DNA from: Marisediminitalea aggregata
GTDB taxonomy: Bacteria > Pseudomonadota > Gammaproteobacteria > Enterobacterales > Alteromonadaceae
Assembly (NCBI RefSeq): GCF_900129565.1
Contig: NZ_FQWD01000006.1
Coordinates: forward strand, 1 to 64,000
Length of the DNA stretch: 64,000 nucleotides
Reading direction: 5' to 3'
Each line of letters opens with the position of its first letter. The stretch's first letter is position 1. A model generated the notes under the pieces. The model did no database searches and was not told the DNA's origin. It worked only from the letters and a program-made list of their open reading frames with translations. The position numbers and the translations under genes were made by a program. Positions 1 through 6,406 of the stretch are shown here, in pieces.

Positions 1-12
1 ATTGAACTTGCC

Positions 13-267
13 ATGAAAAATCGGTGGGGATATCGAACTGGGATAAGCCCAAACCATTGGATCCCTGGTCGAGATTATGCCTTTATTGGAAAGCTAAATT
101 TTATTGGTGTCGAAATACTAGAGCCTGGGAGAACTTGCAGAGCAATTGGAGGGTTTGTATTGCCCAAACAAGATTTACCATTAATCAAAAACGGCTTTAC
201 TTGGCATATTTGTGAGGCTTACACCATAGTTGGTTACGTAAAGGTTGTTTCAGAGCCGCGCACATAA
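13..267 (+). CDS. Cassette ORF, unknown protein (5' end may lie outside window)
   Basis: A soluble-looking 84-residue product with no family I recognise. It is rich in aromatic and glycine residues and shows no membrane segment. The same frame stays open through codons 1-12 to the window edge, so the true start may lie further left and this may be a fragment. Its stop codon follows the xxTAAC core of the first attC site, as expected for a gene cassette. There is no clear ribosome binding site before the ATG at 13, which supports an upstream start. Confidence 0.5.
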   Translation: MKNRWGYRTGISPNHWIPGRDYAFIGKLNFIGVEILEPGRTCRAIGGFVLPKQDLPLIKNGFTWHICEAYTIVGYVKVVSEPRT

Positions 268-378
268 CAAACGCATTAACACTCGCTGCGCTCGCTAGGG
301 ACAAAAACACGTAGGCTCCCTGCGCTTCGCTTGGTATTGTAGCCTACGTGTTTTTGCCCGTTATGCGGAGCGTTATGC
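262..378 (+). repeat. attC site 1 (subfamily A)
   Basis: Left core ACATAAC (262-268) and right core GTTATGC (372-378). The inner arms 298-317 and 341-359 are near-perfect reverse complements. The central loop contains the CGCTTCGCT sequence shared by other sites of this subfamily. Confidence 0.88.
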
Positions 379-387
379 CTCAGGTAA

Positions 388-849
388 ATGAAAAAATTAG
401 TTCTCATTTTTAAAGTTGTCTTTTTAGTTTTGCTCGGAGTTCTTTCCGTAAAAATGATGTACGGTGATCCCGTACAGAAACCAATAGAGTCACTTTTAGC
501 ACAGCGCATTGATTATGCCGAATGTCCTACCGATAAATACGCAAGGCCATTTTTTCAAGTTAAAGGCGATGAGACAAAATTTCATGTTATTAAAGAATTT
601 GCCTATCGGACAGGATGCTCTGGGAAGAAAGAAAGCACAATCATCGGTAAATCCGTATCCTTTAGCTATTTCAAAGATTCACCAACTTCTGGCAAAGTAG
701 TAGAGGTATCTATAAACGGTAGTCAGATTTATTCACAAAATGAATTTGTGGGTAAATCAACTTCAGCAGGGGCGTTGCTCTTTATGGTTGTTGTCGCATT
801 CTCAATCTGGAGCTTTTTTGGTGTAAAAAGGCATAACAATCCACTGTAG
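388..849 (+). CDS. Cassette protein with two membrane segments flanking a periplasmic domain
   Basis: A 153-residue protein of unknown function. A hydrophobic segment at about residues 4-22 is followed by a roughly 100-residue polar domain with two Cys (in the AECPT and RTGCSG stretches), then a second hydrophobic segment at about 125-145. The architecture resembles DUF3592-type small envelope proteins, but I cannot assign it to that family. The ATG lies 9 bp after the attC core. The end of the gene overlaps the next attC site: its last codons contain the left core at 831-837, a frequent cassette arrangement. Function unknown. Confidence 0.7.
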   Translation: MKKLVLIFKVVFLVLLGVLSVKMMYGDPVQKPIESLLAQRIDYAECPTDKYARPFFQVKGDETKFHVIKEFAYRTGCSGKKESTIIGKSVSFSYFKDSPTSGKVVEVSINGSQIYSQNEFVGKSTSAGALLFMVVVAFSIWSFFGVKRHNNPL

Positions 850-944
850 TCGCCCGCAAGCAGGCTGGGACAAATACACGTAGGCTCAGTCGCTTCGCTC
901 CAATTTTAGCCTACGTGTATTTGCCCCTAAGTGGGGTGTTATAG
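831..944 (+). repeat. attC site 2 (subfamily A)
   Basis: Left core GCATAAC (831-837) inside the preceding gene. Inner arms GGGACAAATACACGTAGGCT (867-886) and its near-complement around 908-927. Right core GTTATAG (938-944). Confidence 0.87.
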
Positions 945-964
945 CGCTAAAAGGATTTATAGCT

Positions 965-1543
965 TTGCATTATTTTGATCCACCTAATATCGAAAAAAGC
1001 ATCCTTCGGAAGGCCGGAATAAACGAAACAGTTTTAGTTCCTATTAAGCCCTTCAAAGGCGCTTTGCCTCAAAACTGTCTCAATAACGTTAAAGCTTATA
1101 TTGATAGTTTCGGCGGTGAGGTCCAGCTGGGTTGGATATTTTCGATTATGGGAAACATTGCACTCAAGCTAACTGCTCATGCTGTTGTGAAAACTAATGA
1201 ACAAAAGTTTCTATGCGTTACTCCAAATCCATATAGAAAAGACAAAGTTCGCTTTAGTCCTGACAATGGCGTTAACGCTCTTATAGTTAATAACTTTTTA
1301 CCACAAAAGCTAGTTCCACTGATTACCAATAAGATGTTAGACAACTATTTAGCCTTGGAAAGAGAAATGAACGACCTAAGGCTAGCTAATTCAGGATTGG
1401 TCTCTCAGAAACAAGTTCTGGATATTCAACTGAAGGCACAGGTCTTATACCCATCGATATTGCAACTAGCTAAGGAAAACACATCGCAAAAAGATTATTG
1501 CTTTTGCGGATCTAATAAGAAAAGAGCCAAATGCTGTAAGTAG
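965..1543 (+). CDS. Cassette protein with C-terminal SEC-C zinc motif
   Basis: A 192-residue protein read from a TTG codon preceded by an AAGGA-like sequence (951-955). Most of the chain is unrecognised. A predicted helical, possibly coiled-coil stretch lies at about residues 125-165 (LALEREMNDLRLANSG). The extreme C-terminus is a SEC-C-type motif, CFCGSNKKRAKCC, a short zinc-binding tail known from SecA and from many unrelated proteins. The tail suggests metal binding or a protein-contact role but does not give a function. An intact attC lies on each side, so the gene is a discrete cassette. Confidence 0.75.
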   Translation: MHYFDPPNIEKSILRKAGINETVLVPIKPFKGALPQNCLNNVKAYIDSFGGEVQLGWIFSIMGNIALKLTAHAVVKTNEQKFLCVTPNPYRKDKVRFSPDNGVNALIVNNFLPQKLVPLITNKMLDNYLALEREMNDLRLANSGLVSQKQVLDIQLKAQVLYPSILQLAKENTSQKDYCFCGSNKKRAKCCK

Positions 1544-1550
1544 GGCCGCG

Positions 1551-1665
1551 CCATAACAAACGCATTAACTCGCTCGCGAGCTCGCTGGGACGCTAACACA
1601 TGGGCTGCGTCACTTTGTTCCTAATTTTAGCCCATGTGTTATCGCCCTTTATGCGGGTGTTAGGT
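1551..1665 (+). repeat. attC site 3 (subfamily A)
   Basis: Left core CCATAAC (1551-1557) and right core GTTAGGT (1659-1665). The inner arms GGGACGCTAACACATGGGCT and AGCCCATGTGTTATCGCCC are co-varied relative to site 1: both arms carry compensating changes, so pairing is conserved while sequence is not. Confidence 0.88.
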
Positions 1666-1677
1666 GCTACAAGGAAA

Positions 1678-2055
1678 ATGGATTTGTTCGAAGCTCTTAT
1701 AACTTCTACGGTTGTTTGCTTTACAGTTCTATTCAGCTCAATTTGGGCGTCTAACACCTACAAAGATAAGGGACTGTTGGCGGTTTTATTGTTTTATTTC
1801 AGCCTTTTTACCATTAGCGGGTATGAAGGCACAGCTCCTCACGTAATACAAAGCCGGGAAAGGGAGCTACTTATAAGCCTTTTTATTATGTACTCTGTAC
1901 CCTTGGGTTTAGCCGCCTTATTTGTAAAACTGTCTCAAAATATAAAGTCAAAAACTCGTAATGTAATGGCATCCATTGCTTCCATAATTACAGGCGTTGT
2001 TTGGCCGTTTTTTACGCTAGTAACTGTTTGCACTGTAGGCTTAGATTGTATTTAG
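1678..2055 (+). CDS. Cassette membrane protein, unknown
   Basis: A 125-residue hydrophobic protein with about four predicted membrane segments and no family I recognise. The chosen ATG at 1678 follows an AAGGA ribosome binding site (1671-1675). The frame stays open upstream to 1600, but that extension only reads through attC site 3. The sequence between the stop and the next attC core (2056-2085) is short and featureless. Confidence 0.68.
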   Translation: MDLFEALITSTVVCFTVLFSSIWASNTYKDKGLLAVLLFYFSLFTISGYEGTAPHVIQSRERELLISLFIMYSVPLGLAALFVKLSQNIKSKTRNVMASIASIITGVVWPFFTLVTVCTVGLDCI

Positions 2056-2085
2056 TGGCAACAAATAAAGGGTGTTTTAGTACGC

Positions 2086-2192
2086 ACCTAACAAAAAAAT
2101 TATGTCGCCCACAGGCGGGCTGGGACACAAACAAGCAGGCCCTGCTTCGCAGTTTAGCCTACATGTTTGTGCCCCATATTTAAGTGTTATAC
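2086..2192 (+). repeat. attC site 4 (subfamily B)
   Basis: Left core ACCTAAC (2086-2092) matches the RYYYAAC consensus. Right core GTTATAC (2186-2192). Differs from subfamily A by the ATGTCGCCCACAGGCGGGC segment and by inner arms GGGACACAAACAAGCAGGC / GCCTACATGTTTGTGCCCC. Confidence 0.88.
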
Positions 2193-2207
2193 GCTAAGGA
2201 CACATCA

Positions 2208-2588
2208 GTGAGATTAATAGCAGTTTTACTTGCTCTTTTTATGACAGGATGCGCCAAAAATTATAATAACGAAGTTGCAACGTATGAAGCTGTCAGTAAT
2301 GGATATCGCATAACCGTAAATGGAATGCGTGGCAATATGGCACACGATCCCATTTCATTGATTTTTAGAGGCTCTAGTGAAGTTTCGGAAGTTATAAATG
2401 TTCCTCGAATCTCAGGTATAGTCCAAGGGAATGAAATACCTACCGAAAAAGGTCATTACAAGTATTTGGGTTTTATAAGTTTTGTAGATGGTAAAATGAT
2501 TATAGATCTTCAATACGATGATTATGACCGTGGAACAACACCGGACAGTTGGTGGAATGGCTCGTATATTTTAAAACGGGCGGAATAG
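2208..2588 (+). CDS. Cassette lipoprotein, unknown
   Basis: A 126-residue predicted lipoprotein. A GTG start is chosen at 2208 because an AAGGA site (2196-2200) sits 7 bp upstream and because the product then begins with a textbook lipoprotein signal: a basic residue, a hydrophobic run and the lipobox FMTGC at about residues 12-16. The rest looks like a small beta-rich domain with no family I recognise. Lipidation and envelope location are inferred from the lipobox. The stop codon lies 1 bp before the left core of the next attC site. Confidence 0.72.
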   Translation: MRLIAVLLALFMTGCAKNYNNEVATYEAVSNGYRITVNGMRGNMAHDPISLIFRGSSEVSEVINVPRISGIVQGNEIPTEKGHYKYLGFISFVDGKMIIDLQYDDYDRGTTPDSWWNGSYILKRAE

Positions 2589-2589
2589 C

Positions 2590-2689
2590 GTATAACAAAC
2601 CAAGTCAGCGGGACACTAACACGTAGGCTCTCGTCACTTCGTTCCGTATTATAGCCTACGTGTTATTGCCCCTGCTTGGGGCGTTATAC
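2590..2689 (+). repeat. attC site 5 (subfamily A)
   Basis: Left core GTATAAC (2590-2596) and right core GTTATAC (2683-2689). Inner arms GGGACACTAACACGTAGGCT / AGCCTACGTGTTATTGCCCC. Slightly shorter than its relatives because the outer left segment is reduced. Confidence 0.87.
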
Positions 2690-2707
2690 GACTACAAGGA
2701 ATGTTTT

Positions 2708-3121
2708 ATGAAAACTATATTTTTAACAGTATTTCTCTTTATTTTCGCTACTGCACATTCAGTTTGTGCAGAAGAGTTGTTTTCTGTTTCTTCAGCAGAA
2801 AGAGGGATTTCCGCATTTGATTTTAAAGTCATAGAAGTTAAACGAGCCGAAGGCTTCTCTGTTTTGGAAATACCTGGCTTCCAAGATCGCACAGCGAGCG
2901 CTAGTCGTTGGATGATGTGTATGTATACAGAACTCGCTGTTTTACGAAACAAAGAAATGTGGGCTTCGATTTATACAGATAATAGTGGTGACGACGTTAC
3001 GATTGTATTTCCTCAGTCTACTTCTCTTAACGACCCAGCTTTTGATAATGTTGATTTATTGGGAACTGAGCCACAAATCGTGCCTGTTGAGTTATTTAAG
3101 AAATTCTGCGGGTTGAAATAG
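2708..3121 (+). CDS. Cassette exported protein, unknown
   Basis: A 137-residue protein with a clear Sec signal peptide: MKT, a hydrophobic core, and a probable cleavage after about residue 20 (SVCA-EE). The mature part contains two Cys (MMCMYTE and the terminal KKFCGLK) that could form a disulfide. No family recognised. The ATG at 2708 is chosen because AAGGA (2696-2700) lies 7 bp upstream; a longer frame to 2660 only covers attC sequence. Probably periplasmic. Confidence 0.7.
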   Translation: MKTIFLTVFLFIFATAHSVCAEELFSVSSAERGISAFDFKVIEVKRAEGFSVLEIPGFQDRTASASRWMMCMYTELAVLRNKEMWASIYTDNSGDDVTIVFPQSTSLNDPAFDNVDLLGTEPQIVPVELFKKFCGLK

Positions 3122-3126
3122 GCGAC

Positions 3127-3243
3127 GTATAACAAACCGCTGTAGACGCACGCGGGGCGTGCTGGGACAAAAATACGTGGGCTGTCCTCGCTTCGCTCGT
3201 TATTATAACCCACGTGTTTTTGCCACTAAGTGGGGTGTTAGTT
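3127..3243 (+). repeat. attC site 6 (subfamily A)
   Basis: Left core GTATAAC (3127-3133) and right core GTTAGTT (3237-3243). Inner arms GGGACAAAAATACGTGGGCT / AACCCACGTGTTTTTGCC. Confidence 0.87.
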
Positions 3244-3271
3244 CCCAAGCTGTATCCCATTGTTCAAAGGA

Positions 3272-3544
3272 ATGAATTTGAATTTAGTAAAAGTAGGACT
3301 GCCTAAGCCGCTCTATTGGCCTTTAAAAATTTTACTCTGTATAGCGGCTGCTTATGTTTTTTATCAAATCATGGTAGACATAAACGATGGCTTTATTACA
3401 CGAAGAGGTCTTGTATATTCCTTAGAATCAGAGCCTCGAACCTTCTATATTAACATTGCTAAGCGTTTTGTTATTTTCGCGGCATTAATTTGGTTTGGAA
3501 CATCAGGAACTAGTAAAAAGGTAATATCAAGCAGTGGCAACTAA
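3272..3544 (+). CDS. Cassette small membrane protein, unknown
   Basis: A protein of about 90 residues with two predicted membrane segments (about residues 12-32 and 65-85) and a charged loop between them. No family recognised. The start is uncertain. An AAAGGA motif (3266-3271) directly abuts the ATG at 3272, which is too close, and fits better with the in-frame TTG at 3278; a TTG at 3260 is also open. The stop codon lies inside the left core of the next attC site (AACTAAC), a typical cassette junction. Confidence 0.6.
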   Translation: MNLNLVKVGLPKPLYWPLKILLCIAAAYVFYQIMVDINDGFITRRGLVYSLESEPRTFYINIAKRFVIFAALIWFGTSGTSKKVISSSGN

Positions 3545-3644
3545 CAAAAAAAATATGTCGTCCGCAGGCGGGCAGGGACACAAACTGGCAGGCGGCTTCG
3601 CCATTGTAGCCTGCCTGTTTGTGCCCCATATTTAGGTGTTAGGT
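3539..3644 (+). repeat. attC site 7 (subfamily B)
   Basis: Left core AACTAAC (3539-3545) containing the upstream stop codon. Right core GTTAGGT (3638-3644). Inner arms GGGACACAAACTGGCAGGC / GCCTGCCTGTTTGTGCCCC are almost perfectly complementary. Confidence 0.89.
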
Positions 3645-3648
3645 TTCT

Positions 3649-4173
3649 ATGAATAAAATTCAAACCCTCTTGTTTCGATTAAGCGCCAATACCTGCGCAA
3701 TTTTTGGCGTCATCTCTGTCATTTGTGCTATTGCTGCAATAGAAAACTTTGAATTAATCTTTGAAATCACAAAACCATTCGCCATTATTTCACTAATCAC
3801 CATTTTCCCTCTATTTATTGCATTTGTTTTAATTCGTATTAAATATTCCATAGCATCAAACGGAAAAAATACAGGCAAAAAGAAAGGTCTTAACACACAT
3901 ATTAGAGATACAATTGATAATTTTTTAGAGCCGATCAAGGCTCTATTGAGCATATCTAAAGTTCATTTAGTCGTTTTTGTTTTATTAATTATCTCAGGCG
4001 GTTTTATGTATCATTCATTTCAAATTGGTGGGGTTAGCTGGGCATTTGGAACACCTTTTGAAAAACACCATGCTATTAGTTTTGGTACAACGGCTGCACT
4101 TTTTTACGCAATCATGCTTCCTTATTATTCTTACAGAGCATCGCAAAGTGCTTACAGTGCAAACGAAACCTAA
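3649..4173 (+). CDS. Cassette membrane protein, unknown
   Basis: A 174-residue protein with about four predicted membrane segments: two near the N-terminus, one around residues 105-125 and one near residues 140-160. A basic stretch (SNGKNTGKKKG) lies between the second and third. The ATG starts only 4 bp after the attC core and no ribosome binding site is visible, so translation may be weak or leaderless. The C-terminal stop falls in the decayed left core of attC site 8. No family recognised. Confidence 0.65.
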   Translation: MNKIQTLLFRLSANTCAIFGVISVICAIAAIENFELIFEITKPFAIISLITIFPLFIAFVLIRIKYSIASNGKNTGKKKGLNTHIRDTIDNFLEPIKALLSISKVHLVVFVLLIISGGFMYHSFQIGGVSWAFGTPFEKHHAISFGTTAALFYAIMLPYYSYRASQSAYSANET

Positions 4174-4270
4174 AAAAGCCAAGCAGGTGGGACAATCACA
4201 TGTGGGCTCCCGTCGCTGCGCTCCATTTTATAGCCCACATGAAATGGCCCCTTCTTGGGGGGGATGTACC
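4168..4270 (+). repeat. attC site 8 (subfamily A, cores decayed)
   Basis: The inner arms GGGACAATCACATGTGGGCT and AGCCCACATGAAATGGCCCC identify a subfamily A site. Both recombination cores are altered: the left reads ACCTAAA instead of xxxTAAC, and the right reads ATGTACC where siblings have GTTRRRY. Recombination here is inferred to be impaired. Confidence 0.75.
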
Positions 4271-4299
4271 TCCAGAAGAAGTAAACATAGGAAGTTTAT

Positions 4300-4629
4300 A
4301 TGAGCATAGAAGCGCGAAAAGTTCTAGAGGCGTTGGAATCTTCCGGTAAAGAAGGCGTTGGCGTGATTACTCTCTCCTTAGAAACAGGTTACAGTCAATC
4401 AGAACTAAGAAGTTTCTTTAAAAATCATAAACAGTATTGCGTCCCGCTTAACGGAGAGACCAAGTATAAACTTAGTCAATTTACTGAAACATGCGATTCT
4501 GTTGATAAAATGCTGAAGGAAATTGAACGGCAAAAGGTAAATGATCGAGTATCTAGAGCTTTTTACTATGGCCTAATTGCCGGATTAGTTATCGCTAATA
4601 TTGGCACATTCGCTGAGTTGTTATTTTGA
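4300..4629 (+). CDS. Cassette protein with winged-helix-like N-terminus and C-terminal membrane anchor
   Basis: A 109-residue protein. The first 65 residues (EARKVLEALESSG, GVITLSLETGYSQSELRSF) have the alternation of helices and a beta-wing expected for a small winged-helix DNA-binding fold, but I cannot name a family. Residues about 87-107 form one hydrophobic segment, so the protein would be tail-anchored. The ATG at 4300 is preceded by an ATAGGA motif (4287-4292). It follows the decayed attC 8 and may now travel together with the preceding cassette. Confidence 0.65.
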   Translation: MSIEARKVLEALESSGKEGVGVITLSLETGYSQSELRSFFKNHKQYCVPLNGETKYKLSQFTETCDSVDKMLKEIERQKVNDRVSRAFYYGLIAGLVIANIGTFAELLF

Positions 4630-4636
4630 GCAAGGT

Positions 4637-4742
4637 ACATAACAAAAAAATTATGACGCCCGCAGGCGGGCTGGGACACAAACAGGCAGGCGGCTTCGCC
4701 ATTATTGTCTGTTTGTTTGTGCACCATATTTAAGTGTTATAT
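4637..4742 (+). repeat. attC site 9 (subfamily B)
   Basis: Left core ACATAAC (4637-4643) and right core GTTATAT (4736-4742). Inner arms GGGACACAAACAGGCAGGC / GTCTGTTTGTTTGTGCACC with a few mismatches. Confidence 0.87.
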
Positions 4743-4768
4743 GCCTTTGAAATACCGAGGATTTATTT

Positions 4769-5170
4769 TTGGATTATTTGGTTCCTATACTGGGGATAGC
4801 TTCCAGTCTTTTCGGGCTGATTTCTATCCATCTCGGTGCGAGTGGTTTTCCTAGGAAAGAAGCAATGAATGGCGTCAAGGGCGAAAAGTTCTCGGGTGTG
4901 GCGGAAATTGACGGGCGGAAATACAATGTTCAATTTGTAGTTGGTAGCGATAATTTATGGCTTTTGAGCAGTTTTCCAAGTTTTGGCCTTGTGCTTGATT
5001 TGGACGAACTGAAACTATCAAAGAAGAAGAGTTTTATAGGTTATCAGGTGAGAATTATTTCTCATGATGTGTACACTGAGCACTTGTTTAATGAAATCAT
5101 TGTGTCTGTTCGAGTGTCCAAAAAGCTTGAAAAGTTTTCGCACGGAAAGTTGTTATGCGGAAGCATATAA
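4769..5170 (+). CDS. Cassette protein with N-terminal membrane segment, unknown
   Basis: A 133-residue protein translated from TTG at 4769, chosen because a CGAGGA ribosome binding site (4756-4761) lies 7 bp upstream and no ATG precedes the hydrophobic N-terminus. Residues about 3-24 form a membrane segment. The remainder looks like a beta-rich soluble domain (KFSGVAEIDGRKYNVQFVVG). No family recognised. The stop codon lies within the left core of attC 10. Confidence 0.68.
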   Translation: MDYLVPILGIASSLFGLISIHLGASGFPRKEAMNGVKGEKFSGVAEIDGRKYNVQFVVGSDNLWLLSSFPSFGLVLDLDELKLSKKKSFIGYQVRIISHDVYTEHLFNEIIVSVRVSKKLEKFSHGKLLCGSI

Positions 5171-5274
5171 CAAACCAATAAACGCGCTTCGCTGGGACAC
5201 TTACTCGCAGGCTCCCAGTCGTTTCACTCCTAATTCTAGCCAGCGTATTTTTGCCCCTAAGCGGGGTGTTAGGC
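5165..5274 (+). repeat. attC site 10 (subfamily A)
   Basis: Left core ATATAAC (5165-5171) and right core GTTAGGC (5268-5274), a full match to GTTRRRY. Inner arms GGGACACTTACTCGCAGGCT / AGCCAGCGTATTTTTGCCCC with some mismatches. Confidence 0.85.
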
Positions 5275-5300
5275 TTCTCACATAGACAACTGGTTTTACA

Positions 5301-5684
5301 ATGGAAAAGAAGATTTCTAAGTTCATTCAAGAATTTTTATCCTTCACACCACAAGGCTCTATATATTCTGTGGCGCGGATACTAAATCAAGAAGAACACG
5401 AGAAGTATAAAGGCACTATGATCAGATGGAGTTCTTGGCATTTTTGGTATTACGATGCACCAAAGTCCAAAACTATCAAGATAATCGCAAAAGATTTTCG
5501 TAGTAAGATTGGCATGTATGGAATTGAAGGTGCTAACTCACTTGTTACAGGCGTTATAGCAAGAGAGTCCGGCGGTTGTGTTTTCGTAACAACATACTCT
5601 ATAGGTAATAAAAAAATGGAACCACTGTGTTTTGTAATGGAAAACCAAGATAAAGATTGGGCACTGATGCAACATAAGGGTTAA
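5301..5684 (+). CDS. Cassette ORF, unknown soluble protein
   Basis: A 127-residue protein with no signal peptide or membrane segment and no family I recognise. It has a tryptophan-rich patch (RWSSWHFWYYD) near residues 42-52 and a predicted beta-strand-rich C-terminal half. The ATG at 5301 has no strong ribosome binding site. It is followed after 18 bp by attC 11. Confidence 0.65.
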   Translation: MEKKISKFIQEFLSFTPQGSIYSVARILNQEEHEKYKGTMIRWSSWHFWYYDAPKSKTIKIIAKDFRSKIGMYGIEGANSLVTGVIARESGGCVFVTTYSIGNKKMEPLCFVMENQDKDWALMQHKG

Positions 5685-5702
5685 ATAAGCTAAAGTGGTA
5701 AA

Positions 5703-5798
5703 GCCTAACAAGCCAATCAACTCACTCACTTCCTTCTCTGGTGTGATAGGGCACGTATTTTTGCTCGCTATACGAGCCGATTGATTTCAGGGTTAGCA
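5703..5798 (+). repeat. attC site 11 (divergent type)
   Basis: Left core GCCTAAC (5703-5709) is a full RYYYAAC match. Right core GTTAGCA (5792-5798). The inner box AATCAA pairs with TTGATT, separated from the cores by about 5 bp, giving the R/L box layout of attC sites. The long GGGACA arm of the other sites is missing on the left, although a related CACGTATTTTTGC remains on the right. Confidence 0.75.
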
Positions 5799-5805
5799 CT
5801 GCGAA

Positions 5806-6165
5806 ATGAATGAAGAAGAGAAAGAGAAGCTTGATCGAGAGTATGCGGCGGAAAGGTTTGGAATATACGCACCTTTCATCGTAATAATTGCTTTACTCTT
5901 TGTTATTACTGCCTGGTATATTTTTAATCAGCCTACATCAAGTCAAATTGTCGTGGGGGTTGCGATGAACCACAGAGCGCTACTCCATGACGAAGGCCAT
6001 GACATATTCCTGTATGTTGCGCTGGATGATCGCAAACAACTAGTGAAAGTCAGGCTGCCTGGTAAAACCCCAATAAGAGTCGGTGAAAAAGTGGAAATGA
6101 ATAGGCTTTTCAGCGACGGTTCTGATTATGAAAAATATGTTTTTCATCGGTATGTCGATGATTAA
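5806..6165 (+). CDS. Small membrane-anchored protein, last cassette-like gene
   Basis: A 119-residue protein with a charged cytoplasmic N-terminus (NEEEKEKLDREYAAER), one membrane segment at about residues 24-44 and a C-terminal beta-rich domain (LVKVRLPGKTPIRVGEKVEM) that resembles a small OB/SH3-like barrel. No family assigned. The ATG lies 7 bp after the attC 11 core, so it belongs to the array, but no attC follows its stop. It may be the terminal cassette or one that has lost its site. Confidence 0.65.
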   Translation: MNEEEKEKLDREYAAERFGIYAPFIVIIALLFVITAWYIFNQPTSSQIVVGVAMNHRALLHDEGHDIFLYVALDDRKQLVKVRLPGKTPIRVGEKVEMNRLFSDGSDYEKYVFHRYVDD

Positions 6166-6406
6166 AAATAAAATTTTCATTAATTCGCCTGAAAACTCGA
6201 ATATAGAATATCGTGGGTTAAATTTACTTGTAAGCTGGATTTCTTCGCTTAAATTTAGTTAAAGAGTTACTGCTGCCCATGGTTCATAATAAAGTTTAAA
6301 GTGAATTTGATTGAGAGTATTTTTAGTGGCCTAAGTGCACTATTACTGTTCTTTAATGTCCATCAGTTTATATTGACTACAAAAGCGACCAACAGGAATT
6401 AAGAAT
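6166..6406. other. Gene-free stretch after the last recognised attC
   Basis: AT-rich DNA of 241 bp without an ORF of useful length or a recognisable attC core pair. It probably carries the promoter of the following lipoprotein gene, but I see no convincing -35/-10 pair. Confidence 0.4.

Larger units (their letters stand above)
1..5798 (+). mobile_element. Chromosomal integron cassette array (downstream part)
   Basis: Eleven palindromic attC-like sites of about 95-117 bp alternate with short plus-strand ORFs of 84-192 codons. Each site starts with an xxTAAC core near a stop codon, usually has long inner arms of the form GGGACA...GGCT / AGCC...TGCCC, and ends with a GTTRRRY-like core 5-30 bp before the next start codon. 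This is the standard gene-cassette layout. Cassette genes run away from the integrase in known integrons, so intI and attI are inferred to lie left of position 1. The DNA is visibly more AT-rich than the region after 9 kb. No integrase or transposase is encoded in the window. Confidence 0.9.

Noticed and set aside
1600..1677. Upstream extension of the cassette ORF at 1678
   Set aside because: The extension reads through attC site 3 and lacks a ribosome binding site; the ATG at 1678 has AAGGA at proper distance. The same reasoning was used for 2184-2207 and 2660-2707.
4025..4303. 92-codon plus-strand ORF overlapping the membrane cassette gene and attC 8
   Set aside because: It is out of frame with the supported gene at 3649 and half of it is attC sequence; composition is unnatural (Ser/Arg/His-rich end).
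262..5798. Regularly spaced repeats resembling a CRISPR array
   Set aside because: Repeat units are about 100 bp, internally palindromic, and separated by ORFs of 270-580 bp. That is cassette spacing, not 28-37 bp repeats with 30-40 bp spacers, and no cas gene is present.
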